Shown here: positions 10,993 through 22,316 of the stretch, piece after piece | How positions within the stretch are numbered: position 1 is the first letter of the stretch | How the letters are laid out: every line of letters starts with the position of its first letter | NCBI GenBank assembly: GCA_951804985.1 | Contig: OX638133.1 | Coordinates: 78,188,367 to 78,252,366 of the forward strand | From: Dryomyza anilis | Lineage: Eukaryota; Arthropoda; Insecta; Diptera; Dryomyzidae | Length of the DNA stretch: 64,000 nt | Reading direction: 5' to 3' | Position numbers and translations under genes: made by a program | Notes under the pieces: model-generated | What the model was told of the DNA's origin: nothing | The model's database searches: none | The model's input: the letters and a program-made list of their open reading frames with translations, nothing else

Positions 10993-12190
10993 AGATTCCG
11001 CCACCCGACCATGACGAGGTCAGAACATCCATTGCTCGGCTGAAAAACAACAAAGCCGCAGGTGCTGATGGCCTGCCTGCTGAATTGTTTAAGACCGTAG
11101 GCGAAGAGCTAATAGAGAGCATGCACGAGCTCGTAAGCAGAATATGGTCGGATGAAATCATGCCAAGTGACTGGAACCTCAGTGTACTCTGCCCAATCCT
11201 TAAGAAAGTTCACTGTCTGCGCCAACTACCGCGCCTACTCATATATCGCATACAAGGTTCTATCGAGGGTATTATGTGAAAGACTGAAGCCCATCGTCAA
11301 CAGACAGATTGGACCTTATCAGTGCGGCTTCAGACTTGGAAAGTCCACCGTAGACCAGATTTTCACATTGCGCCTAATCCAGGAAAAGACCCTAGAAAAA
11401 CAGATCGACACCTACCACCTATTAGTCGACTATAAAGCCGCCTTCGACATTTCGATAAGGGAACGATTATACGCCGCAATGTCTGAGTTCGGTAAACCTG
11501 CGAAACTTATAAGGCTTTGCACGTTGCTCAGTGAGAATAGGAAAAGACCTCTCCGAGCCAGTTCATACCGAACGAGGTTTCAGACAGGGTGACTCCCTAT
11601 CGTGCGACTTTTTTAACTTATTGATGGAGAACTGCCGAACTCCGTCAAAGCGGCACTATCCTCAACAAAAGTGTCATGCTGCTCGCATATGCCGACGATA
11701 TTGATATCATTGGCAGGAGCACACGAGCAGTCAGCGCAGCATTCTCCAGATTGGAGAAAGAGTCACGTCGAATGGGTCAAGCGTGAACGAGGACAAGACG
11801 AAGTTCCTTGTGTCAACAAGCAAAAAAGAGTCCGTGCGTCTTGGACAAAAAGCTGATTTTGATACCCACAAGTACGACATTGTGAAGGACTTCGTCTATC
11901 TGGGATCCAGCGTAAACAGCAACAACGACGTCAGCCTGGAGATCAAACGAAGAATAACTCTTGCCAACAGGTGCTACTTTGGCCTCAGTAGGCAATTGAG
12001 AAGCAGAGCCCTCTCACGCCGGACAAAAATAACGCTCTACAAGTCACTCATCATGTTCGTCCTGCTTTATGGTGCAGAAATATGGACGCTGGCCTCCACC
12101 GATGAGAGGTACTGGGAGCGTTCGAGAGAAAGACTCTCCGTAAAATCTTTGGCCATATCTGCTTTGCTAACGAGTTTCGAATCAGGATGA
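10929..12190 (+). pseudogene. RTE reverse transcriptase domain, broken
   Basis: RNA-dependent DNA polymerase that would prime on nicked target DNA. Seen in order: ARLKNNKAAGADGLPAELFK (about 11030-11090), GPYQCGFRLGKSTVDQIFTL (about 11312-11370), the first catalytic Asp in LLVDYKAAFD (11420-11449), and YADD at 11688-11699. The tail VYLGSSVNSNNDVSLEIKRR follows at about 11897-11956. Frames change around 11210-11280, 11590, 11700-11780 and 12190, so there is no continuous protein. The catalytic Asp residues remain, so decay has been mainly by indels. Confidence 0.88.
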
Positions 12191-12480
12191 ACCAGAGCTG
12201 TATGAGTTATTTGACGACATTGACATAGACAAGCGCATCAAGATCCAGCGGCTTTGCTGGCTAGGTCATGTCGAACGAATGGATGAAAACACTCCAGCCA
12301 AGAAGGTGCTTGAATCGAAACTCGAAGGTGGACAGCGTAGAAGACGGCGTCCAAATCTGCGTTGGAAAGACCAAGTTGAGGACAACCTGGAAACGCTTGG
12401 TATTTCTAACTGGCGTCAGCGCGCGCAAAGCAAATCCGACTGGCGCAGCTTCATCTCAGCGGTCGGTTTTGGCCGCTGAG
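12191..12480 (+). pseudogene. C-terminal region of the RTE protein
   Basis: Encodes RIKIQRLCWLGHVERMDENT followed by an Arg-rich segment and LRWKDQVEDNLETLGISNWR, the conserved tail of RTE polyproteins in insects and nematodes. It is out of frame with the preceding RT segment. The end of the frame runs into the 3' fold-back at 12406-12529. Confidence 0.75.
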
Positions 12481-12529
12481 ATGAAGCCACGCCAGTCGTA
12501 TCTGCTTTGCGCGCGCTGACGCCAGTTAG
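12406..12529. repeat. Fold-back inversion at the 3' end of the RTE element
   Basis: Arms 12406-12462 and 12473-12529 (57 nt each, no gaps) are reverse complements with four mismatches, separated by a 10-nt loop. The forward arm is the conserved C-terminal coding sequence (NWRQRAQSKSDW). The inverted arm carries the same codons plus a few more bases (GGCCAAAACCGA on minus) that the forward copy lacks. Confidence 0.93.
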
Positions 12530-12546
12530 ACGGTTGTAAGGGCCAT

Positions 12547-12570
12547 TTAAGTAAGTAAGTAAGTAAGTAA
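12547..12570 (+). repeat. GTAA-type 3' tail of the RTE element
   Basis: Five GTAA units follow GGGCCATTTAA. RTE elements commonly end in a short simple repeat instead of poly(A), so this marks the 3' end and gives the element's orientation. Confidence 0.85.
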
Positions 12571-12689
12571 TGTACAAAATTTACAAATGAAAAACACCAA
12601 ACATCGAAGAAAAGTGATTTTTAAATATTTTAATTTTTCTTAATACCATCAATCTGAATTTTTGAAAAAACTAAACTAAACAAAAGAGT

Positions 12690-13415
12690 TTAACCCATTA
12701 AAGACTGAATCCCGTCTTACATCCGATTTTAATGATAAATTTTAGATGATGATATGTTAGTAAAAAAACTGCACGCTGAGAATTTTTTTCGAACATTTTT
12801 TTTCGTTTTTATGAATTTATTTAATATTTTCTTAACAATTAATAAAATATGATTAAAAAATATTTATCATTTTTTAATAAATTAAAGAAAAATAAAAATA
12901 AAAAAATTAAAATTTCAATATTTTTTTTCAAAATTAAATTGTTTAAAAACCAACAAAACATAAATAAAATATTTTTTTAAAAAAATTTGTAAATAAATAC
13001 CAGATAAGAACGATGGGAAATTAAATGTAAATAAAACAACAACGGTCTGTAATATCCGATGATGCCACCGTGCCATAAACCGCACCAAACGATGCATGAT
13101 GAAATGGCAAACCTTACTTAATATTTTCACAGTTGGACTTTGACAACTGCTGAAATATAACAAATGGAAAAACTATCATTGCTATTTGGTCACGCTCTGC
13201 TTGATAAGTATTTTTCTTTAATTTTAATGATTTCGTAAATTTCCATACTTTTGACCCCGCTAAATAACCCACCAAATTATGATGATTATAACCCCATAGT
13301 ACTATCGTTCCTTTAGCTGTCCATAAGAAAACTGTTAGTGATTCTGCAGCTATAAGATTTTTAAGATTTCTTAATGTTTGGGTATTATTGTAACCATTAG
13401 ACGTTAATGGGTTAA
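12690..13415. mobile_element. TTAA-flanked non-autonomous DNA element (piggyBac-like ends)
   Basis: The left end is TTAA then CCCATTAAAG (from 12690); the right end is CGTTAATGGG then TTAA (to 13415). The inverted repeat is about 12 bp. TTAA on both sides is the signature target of piggyBac-type transposases, and the ~0.72-kb interior has no coding capacity. A second copy of the right end, TTAATGGG then TTAA, is at 13747-13758. Family assignment is inference from the ends only. Confidence 0.5.
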
Positions 13416-13765
13416 AATATTTGAAAATAGTTTAATTAATGTGCTGGAGAAATTGAATTATCAACAGAAATTTCAAAATATCCAGAGCCATTTCCTTTCA
13501 ATTTGCACCATCAAAGTCATTACTCAACTTGCAAGAGCTATTGTATTGAAATTTTGATGACTATCTACCCCCAGGCTATGACGATTATCTACCCTAAGGT
13601 ATGATGATTATAACATCAACATTATCTTTGAGTAGTCCAATCTTTTCTTTAGTTGTTCATGGAAAACAATCTGCGATAGCGCAGCTGGGTTTTGTTAGAT
13701 TTTTTAAGATTTTTCTATTGTTGGGTATTATTGTAACCAGTAGTTGTTAATGGGTTAATATTTCC
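13250..13765 (+). repeat. Diverged direct duplication with ~343-bp offset
   Basis: The segment ending GGGTATTATTGTAACCATTA (13380-13399) is echoed at 13723-13742. Upstream, ATGATGATTATAAC, a CTTTAG-T-GT-CAT phrase and a TTTTTAAGATTT phrase recur in the same order. It covers the right part of the TTAA-flanked element, so the element's right end was duplicated in tandem. Confidence 0.65.
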
Positions 13766-13781
13766 GTCATATTTACTGCAA

Positions 13782-14760
13782 AACATACTAGTTAATCGAA
13801 GTTTGTGGGAAGCATATGGCAGAATATCAAATTTTATGAAATTTAATGGCAAATTTTAGGAAAGTACAAAACTGTTTGATTTTGATACAAATTTCGACTC
13901 TGTCTGCTTGTGGCATTTTTTTCGAAATATTTATGTCATATTTTCTGACAAACACATAGAAAAATTGAATTTTATTCAAAGCGTATAGCAGAATATTAGA
14001 TTTCAAGGCATTTAGAGGGAGATTAACGGCATATTTTAGGAACGTGCAGAACGCAGAAAGCTTTTGATACATTTCGATTTTGTCTTCTTTAAATGCTTTG
14101 AAAATATCCTGAGACAATTTTTTTTTTTTTTTCCGGAATATTTCTGGCTTATTTTCTGACAAACACACACAGATAAGTGAAAGTTTGTGGGAAACTCTGG
14201 ACAGAATATGATATTTTATCGTATTTAAAGGCAGACTAAAGACATATTTTGGGAACATACAGATACAAATTTCGAATTTGTCTGCATAAAATTTTTTGAA
14301 AATAGACCGAGACAAATTTTATGGGATTATTTTCGGAATAATGCCGGAATTTTGTCTGCCAATCATACAGAAATATGGTATTTTGTATGAAGCGTATGGC
14401 AGAATATCATATTTTATAGAATTTTAAAACCAGATTTTGATACAAATTTCGGCTTTGCTTAAAATCCTTTGAGAATATACCGAGAAAATATTATCTGACT
14501 TTTTTTCAAAATATTTACGGGATATTACCTGTATTTTTAACGGCAGATTTCCGGCATATTTTGGAAATGGACAGAAACTGCCTCGACCCTGCGAAAAATA
14601 GTGTTTGGGGATGTTTCTATACTGTTTTAGGATCCAAATATTTTTCTTTGCTGCTAAACGTTTATATATCTTTGTGTTTGTCAGAAAAATTCCTGAAAAT
14701 AACAGAAATTTATTACATCATTCTGTATTTCGAAACGGATGCATATTTGATGAAAGTGAC
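13782..14760 (+). repeat. Diverged tandem monomers of about 170-210 bp
   Basis: Four to five monomers share this order of phrases: a short AC-rich phrase (ACAAACACA in the clearest copies), GAAGCRTATGGCAGAATAT, ATTTTATNGAATTTA, GGCANATTTT, GAACNTACAGA, TTTTGATACAAATTTCG, TTTGTCTNCTT and GAGACAATTTT. Starts lie near 13782, 13950, 14160 and 14361, with a partial copy from about 14530. Divergence is high, so this is an old satellite or an element array. The open frame 13827-14315 on minus simply spans it. Confidence 0.65.
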
Positions 14761-14764
14761 GTAA

Positions 14765-16189
14765 TTTTATGAATATTCCAAAGTTTAAAAGTCCGGTAAA
14801 ATAAAATAAAAATTTGAACTATATAATTCAAATGTCAAATTTTCGTTTCATCGTTCTCTTCGAAATTCAAAAAAAGGATATTAGTCTCGGGTTGGTTTTA
14901 AATTCATTTGTAAATTATATTTTAGATCATTTTTTAATCTTGCTAAAAATATATTTAAATTGAACATAATAAACATCTGATTGATGGTATTTTTTAATCA
15001 TTACGTTAAATGAACTGGAAACGTGGTATTTATAAAATGTCTGGTCCATATCCTACTAGAATTTATTTGAATTTCATGATCGAGATTTTTCGTAATTATA
15101 TGATCATACCTAGGGTTAATTTCTTTTATATTAGGTACTAGAATTCAAACTTGAATAAAACATTATTTTTTGGTTGGGGTAATCGGAGTCGCAATTTAAG
15201 AGCATATTTAAAATATCGTCGTTCTTATCGTAGTCTTATCGTTCACTATTCTTAAATTGTATCTCTAAAAACTTTAAAACACCAAATTTTATTAAATTTT
15301 CCTGCAAATTTCATTGTTATTTTACTGCTTTTCACAACATTTATTTCATTTTTATATTATTTCTTCAACTGCTTTGGCTGAGCATTGAACTGCACCAAAT
15401 ATAGAGTCAGATCCACAATGCAGACAGCACAAAAATGCATTTTGTGTCATGAATTATGCGCTGATAACCTTTCAGCATAAATTTTGCAAATGTTTGAAAA
15501 ATTCGTATTCGAGGAATGTTCTGAATAAACCGGAGTAAAACAAATTTTAAAAATAAAAACTGCATCACTGAAACTCTACAGACATAGGAGCCAAGTGCAA
15601 CTATGGACAGACAAACAGATATTCATTCAGACATATAGAAACTGCCAACAAACCACGTACCGTCTAACAGACCCCACAGTCACATAGTACCGGCGACAAA
15701 CCCACAAACATTCCCACAGACAAACACTCAGCTGCACAGACAGTGCGACGTCTAAGGATATGAATCCTTGTTTTCTTTTTGTGTGGTGTCACTGCTGGCG
15801 GTTGTGCATGGAATTCTGCCAAAAATAAATATGCATTTGGTGCCACAGCAGTAGCAGCAGCGGCTACATCAGGAGATACCGCAGGGGCATGAGGTGTAAT
15901 TTTGGAACTGACGCGTACTTGGCTATTGGCACGACTACGAAGAAATGCATCCAAATTGGTCAAAATATGCACAGTGCCAGTGACAGAAACAGTGACTGAG
16001 GGAGACATCGAGAGCCACAGAGAGCTCAAATGTGAACGAACTGCGAAATTGTGACAAAGCCAAAAGCCATGTGTTTGTTTTGGCCAAAATGGAAAATAAG
16101 AGCAATGAACGCGCGCACTGCTAGCGGTTAATATGCAAGGGGATTATTTTTTTGGTAAAAATTCTAATTTAATTTGAAATTACATAAAC
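14765..16189. other. Unannotated region; one uncertain minus-strand frame
   Basis: Mostly A/T-rich unique sequence to 15560. The part 15560-16110 is more G+C-rich and holds a 121-codon minus frame (15664-16029) with an Ala/Val-rich centre and a Cys-rich end. It matches no family I recognise and has no clear splice or promoter context, so I leave it uncalled. Confidence 0.5.
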
Positions 16190-17990
16190 TTAAATATTCT
16201 CAAATCTAAAAAATTAACTTATAAAAATCTTAAAGACATTAAAACAAAAAATCATCAACATCGTCGAAATGGTCAGAAATCATCAAAATTATCAAATTAA
16301 AAATTATCGAGAAAAATGTCGTCAAAATTGCTAAAAATAAATAAAAAAAAAATTAAAAACTTAAAAATTATCAAATCATCAACATTTTCAAAATCATCAA
16401 AATTATCAAAATCAGTAAAATCATCAATTTTAAAAATCAGCAGAATCTTCAAAATGACATAATTAAATCATCAATATCCTCAAAATCATCAAAATAATAA
16501 AAATCATCAAAATGATAAAAAATTATCGAAATCACAAAAAATTATCAAAATCATCCAAAAACATCAAAATCAGTAAAACCATCAATAATTTCAAAACCAC
16601 CAGAATAATCAAAATAAAAAATTTTAAATCGTCAAAACATCGAAATCATCAAAACCATCAAAATTATCAAAAGCATTTAAAATCATCAAAATCATCAAAA
16701 TCATCAAAACCATCAAAATCATCAAAATCATCCAAATCGTCAAAATCATCAAAAATCAGTAAAACCATCAATATTTTTAAAACAACCAGAATAATCATAA
16801 TAATAAATTTAAAATTGTCAAAATCATCAAAATCATCAAAACCATCAAGATCATCAAAATCATCAAAATCAGCGAAATCATCAAAATCATAAAAATCATA
16901 AAAATCATAAAAATCATAAAAATCATAAAAATCATAAAAATCATAAAAATCATAAAAATCATAAAAATCATAAAAATCATAAAAATCATAAAAATCATAA
17001 AAATCATAAAAATCATAAAAATCATAAAAATCATAACAATCATAAAAATCATAAAAATCATAAAAATCATAAAAATCATAAAATTCATAAAAATCATAAA
17101 AATCATAAAAATCATAAAAATCATAAAAATCATAAAAATCATAAAAATCATAAAAATCATAAAAATCATAAAAATCATAAAAATCATCAAAATCATCAAA
17201 ATCATCAAAATCATCAAAATCATCAAAATCATCAAAATCATCAAAATCATCAAAATCATCAAAATCATCAAAATCATCAAAATCATCAAAATCATCAAAA
17301 TCATCAAAATCATCAAAATCATCAAAATCATCAATATCATCAATATCATCAATATCATCAATATCATCAAAATCATCAAAATCATCAAAATCATCAAAAA
17401 CATCAAAATCATCAAAAATCAGTAAAATTATCAATATTTTCAAAATCACCAGAAACATCAAAATATCAAAATTAAAATCGTCAAAACAATAATCAATATC
17501 ATCAAAATTATCAAATCATCAAAAATTATAGAAATTATCAAAAATCATTAAATTCATCAAAGTAATCAATTAAAAATCATCAAAATCACCAAATCAAAAT
17601 AAACATAATCATCAAAATTTATCGAAAAATATTAAAATTATCGAATCTCAAAATTATCCAAATCATCAAATATTATCAAAACATCGAAAATTATGAAAAT
17701 CATCTAAATTAACAAAATCATCAAAATTATTAAAATCGTCCAAATCGTTGTCAAATATAATAAAATTATTAAATTTCGCCAAAATTATTAAAATATTCAA
17801 AGTAATCCAAATTATTAAAATTATGGAAATCATAAAAACTATCAAAACTATGCAAATTACCAAAATCATCAAATCCATCCAATTCTACTAGGGCAACTAA
17901 ATCAACCAAATCATAAAAATTGCGAAAATCAATAATAAAAAAACCAAAATAATATGATAAAATTCATTGAAAAAATTTAAATAATTATAA
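16190..17990 (+). repeat. Nonamer arrays AAAATCATA and AAAATCATC with degenerate flanks
   Basis: Degenerate ATCATCAAA-like sequence (16190-16870 and 17410-17990) surrounds two homogeneous blocks: AAAATCATA, about 34 units at 16880-17185, then AAAATCATC, about 23 units at 17186-17395. Four AATATCATC units sit at about 17330-17365. The switch between unit types is abrupt at about 17185. Long Asp-Phe, Ile-Leu and Tyr-Asp frames here are repeat artefacts. Confidence 0.95.
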
Positions 17991-20261
17991 AATTCACTAA
18001 AAATGAATGTAAAATAAGTCTTTTAGTCGCAACCATTGAATACTTTATTCCTAATCATCAATCATACTTTATCCGACTTTGACCGAGAGATCCCTTTTGC
18101 ATCTCGCTGCATTAACTCGACATCGATCGGTTATTCTAGATGCCATATTATCTCACAATTTAATGCTAAGTTCAATATTTTAAAATATGCTTAAAGTAAT
18201 GCATTTCTCACCTACACACACCCACTCACGTACTCATTCACCGCATGCACAACCTTATCATGTATCCTTTCCGAAATAAAGCACATCCTGCCACAACGCA
18301 CATCAAGTGCGGATATTTCAATTTGCAATTTCAAGATGCAATTTCGCTTTACACACACTTGAGCGCACCTCATGTGTGCTGCTGCACACACTGACACAGC
18401 CACAAATAAAATGCCACATATCGATGGCATTTTATTCAGGAAGCCGGTTCCAGTAGCCTCTCACACGTAAGAGTTTCCTTTTTGGCATGGTGTCCGACTG
18501 ATGTGTCAAAAGAGGAGCAAAAGAAAGAGGTTTCAAAAATGAGAAGAAGAAAAAAAAACGAAAATGAAACGAAGTCCTTTTTCCAAGGATGCAAAAACTA
18601 ATGCTATATTATATGGCATAACTTAAGCAGCAGTAAAAGCAGCTACAACTGGACGTCTTCGAATATGAAACTAACGAAGATGTATAATGTGTATATAGTT
18701 TGGTGCCTTTTTGGTTTTCTTCATTTTTTAAACAATTTTTCCTCAAATCCCAGCATGGCCAATGTAAATAGGCCAAAACTATGTCGGCAGTGCATCAAGT
18801 ATGTTGCAGTTCCTACTTGAAATCATGCGCTGTGTCTTTTTTCTTTACTTTTTCTTAACTTTTACTTAACTTTTTCTTTATTTTTTTTTTTTATTTGCCT
18901 TCTGATCTTCTTTTTTCATCTTCTTTTCATCCTTTGGCTCTTATATCGATTGTAAATATATGCTTAGAAAATTTACCAGCATCCTTTGTCAGTTTGCGCA
19001 CCAAATCAATTGAGTTTGTTCGACAAACAGCCGCTCAGATGGAAAATGACAGCGTGAGTAGCTGAGGAAAGCGAACAAATAAAATAGAAAAAAATTTGTA
19101 ACGTTATTGAAAGAAAAAAACAAACTTGAATGGTACAAAAAATAAACATATTTAAGTAGAACTCATTGTATGAGGTAGAAAAAGAGTACAATTTAGTTAA
19201 AAAGTATTTTAAAGGAAAAGTATTTAATACCAAAACATTTTAAAAATCAATAAAATCGTCTAAAAGATTAAAAATGATCAAAAGACTATTATTATCAACA
19301 TTTTCACAAACATAAAATAATTGAAAATTTTTAAAATCCTCGAGTAAATCATCTAATTATTAAATAAACAAAAAATGCAATAAAATAATCCTATCATGAA
19401 ATTATCAATTATTAAATCATCAAATTATTAGACATCAAATTATAAAATCATAAAATTAAAAAAAAAAATTGAATTATCAAAATTTAAAATATAAAATTTT
19501 CAGATTATAAAATCATCAAAATATCAATTCATAAAATCATCGAAACGTCAAATCATGAAATGATCAAATCATCAGATCATCAAATCAGCAAATCATATTT
19601 AATTCGTTAAATCATCAAAATGCAAAAGTTATATTTTTATTTTTTAGTTTACTAACTGTAACTTAAAGTCAAACACAGTAACCTGTACTTTCCAGCACTT
19701 TTCTGCAATTGGTCCTCATTTAATGACAGCGAGACAGACGGTTTGATTGACTAAAAGACTCTTTGACTGACTGCATAGCTAATGCGTTTATTGCCAAATG
19801 ACTGAGTGACTGACTGACGTAGACCCTGAATAGTTTTGTGATTAGTACTATGTAGTGTGCAGTGTTTGCAGTAGTTGCTGCCAAAGGTCAGTAACGTAAT
19901 GTGCGCTCACACAAAATGCCAGTCATCATAAACGTTGAAAAACGTTACAAATTATGCTCTGATGTTGGATGATGGACATTTTAACAAGACTTAATTGCCA
20001 TGTATGATGGACGTATTACTGTTGCACAGAGTAGTGAACTTTATGCGGTGCAAATGGTGCAATTTACAAAGCGGAAGTAAAAGCACTTACTCCAGTTGAT
20101 AAGAGTTTAGTAAACATTGAAACTTTAAGAGCTATGCAAAAATAAAGTGAAAAAGGGTACTAACTGGAAAAACCAATCAATTTCCTAGAAATCACTATTT
20201 TTATATCCATTTAAATGATATAAATAATTTTATTGATATTGATTATCCTTAAAATTCTCAA
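17991..20261. other. Unannotated region between arrays
   Basis: No supported gene. It holds a less A/T-rich stretch at 18060-18500, poly-pyrimidine runs at 18835-18930, degenerate ATCATCAAA-like sequence at 19230-19620, and a GACTGACTGACTGAC-like motif at about 19740-19830. Confidence 0.55.
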
Positions 20262-22316
20262 TATTATCAAAATTATTAAAATTATTAAAATTATCAAAAT
20301 TATCAAAATTATCAAAATTATCAAAATTATCAAAATTATCAAAATTATCAAAATTATCAAAATTATCAAAATTATCAAAATTATCAAAATTATCAAAATT
20401 ATCATAATTATCAAAATTATCAAAATTATCAAAATTATCAAAATTATCAAAGTTATCAAAATTATCAAAATAATCAAAATTATCAAAATTATCAAAATTA
20501 TCAAAATTATCAAAGTTATCAAAGTTATCAAAATTATCAAAACTATCAAAATTATCAAAATTAACAAAATTAACAAAATTATCAAAATTATCAAAATTAT
20601 CAAAATTATCAAAATTATCAAAATTATCAAAATTATCAAAATTATCAAAATTATCAAAATTATCAAAATTATCAAAATTATCAAAATTATCAAAATTATC
20701 AAAATTATCAAAATTATCAAAATTATCAAACATACAAAATTATCAAAATTATCAAAATTATCAAAATTATCAAAATTATCAAAATTATCAAAATTATCAA
20801 AATTATCAAAATTATCAAAATTATCAAAATTATCAAAATTATCAAAATTATCAAAATTATCAAAATTATCAAAATTATCAAAATTATCAAAATTATCAAA
20901 ATTATCAAAATTATCAAAATGATCAAAATTAACAAAATTATCAAAATTATCAAAATTATCAAAATTATCAAAATTATCAAAATTATCAAAATTATCAAAA
21001 TTATCAAAATTATCAAAATTATCAAAATTATCAAAATTATCAAAATTATCAAAATTATCAAAATTATCAAAATTATCAAAATTATCAAAATTATCAAAAT
21101 TATCAAAATTATCAAAATTATCAAAATTATCAAAATTATCAAAATTATCAAAATTATCAAAATTATCAAAATTATCAAAATTATCAAAATTGTCAAAAAT
21201 AGCAAAATTATCAAAATTAGCAAAATTAGCAAAATTAGCAAAATTATCAAAATTATCAAAATTATCAAAATTATCAAAATTATCAAAATTATCAAAATTA
21301 TCAAAATTATCAAAATTATCAAAATTATCAAAATTATCAAAATTATCAAAATGATCAAAATTAACAAAATTATCAAAATTATCAAAATTATCAAAATTAT
21401 CAAAATTATCAAAATTATCAAAATTATCAAAATTATCAAAATTATCAAAATTATCAAAATTATCAAAATTATCAAAATTATCAAAATTATCAAAATTATC
21501 AAAATTATCAAAATTATCAAAATTATCAAAATTATCAAAATTATCAAAATTATCAAAATTATCAAAATTATCAAAATTATCAAAATTATCAAAATTATCA
21601 AAATTATCAAAATTATCAAAATTATCAAAATTATCAAAATTAACAAAATTATCAAAATTATCAAAATTATCCAAATTATCAAAATTATCAAAATTATCAA
21701 AATTATCAAAATTATCAAAATTATCAAAATTATCAAAATTATCAAAATTATCAAAATTATCAAAATTATCAAAATTATCAAAATTATCAAAATTATCAAA
21801 ATTATCACATTATCAAAATAATCAAAATTATCAAAATTATCAAAATTATCAATATTATCAAACTTATCATAATTATCAAAAAGATCAAAACTATCAAAAT
21901 TATCAAAATTATCAAAATTATCAAAATTATCAAAATTATCAAAATTATCAAAATTATCAAAATTATCAAAATTATCAAAATTATCAAAATTATCAAAATT
22001 ATCAAAATTATCAAAATTATCAAAATTATCAAAATTATCAAAATTATCAAAATTATCAAAATTATCAAAATTATCAAAATTATCAAAATTATCAAAATTA
22101 TCAAAATTATCAAAATTATCAAAATTATCAAAATTATCAAAATTATCAAAATTATCAAAATTATCAAAATTGTCAAAAATAGCAAAATTATCAAAATTAG
22201 CAAAATTAGCAAAATTAGCAAAATTATCAAAATTATCAAAATTATCAAAACTATCAAAATTATCAAAATTATCAAAATTATCATAATGACCAAAATTATC
22301 AAAATTATTAAAATAA
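20262..22316 (+). repeat. Nonamer array, unit AAAATTATC, about 225 units
   Basis: A nearly continuous 9-bp array over 2 kb. Marker variants show internal block duplication: ATGATCAAAATTAACAAAA at about 20920 and 21352 (432 bp, 48 units), and a TTGTCAAAAATAGC block followed by three ATTAGC units at about 21190 and 22170 (980 bp). On the minus strand every unit reads TTGATAAT, containing the GATA-factor core TGATAA. Long Ile-Ile-Lys and Asp-Asn-Phe frames are artefacts. Confidence 0.97.

Larger units (their letters stand above)
9280..12570 (+). mobile_element. Nearly full-length, inactive RTE-clade non-LTR retrotransposon
   Basis: G+C rises sharply at about 9280. Inside are an apurinic-type endonuclease, a linker and a reverse transcriptase in the usual RTE order, then a short 3' end closing in five GTAA units. 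The ~3.3-kb length suits an intact RTE element. A candidate target-site duplication flanks it: ATGTAAAAAATT at 9268-9279 and ATGTACAAAATT at 12570-12581, one mismatch. The element is dead: coding is broken by several frameshifts, a stop in the first endonuclease motif, a lost catalytic Glu and two fold-back inversions. Clade assignment rests on recalled family motifs, not on a search. Confidence 0.88.

Noticed and set aside
15664..16029. 121-codon minus-strand frame
   Set aside because: Locally higher G+C makes chance frames longer; the product is unrecognised and has overlapping low-complexity Ala runs. Kept only as a remark.
20211..21821. Very long open frames (up to 487 codons) of Asp-Asn-Phe, Ile-Ile-Leu and Ile-Ile-Lys
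   Set aside because: They are produced by a 9-bp tandem repeat that lacks stops in several phases on both strands; there is no start context or non-repeat protein sequence.
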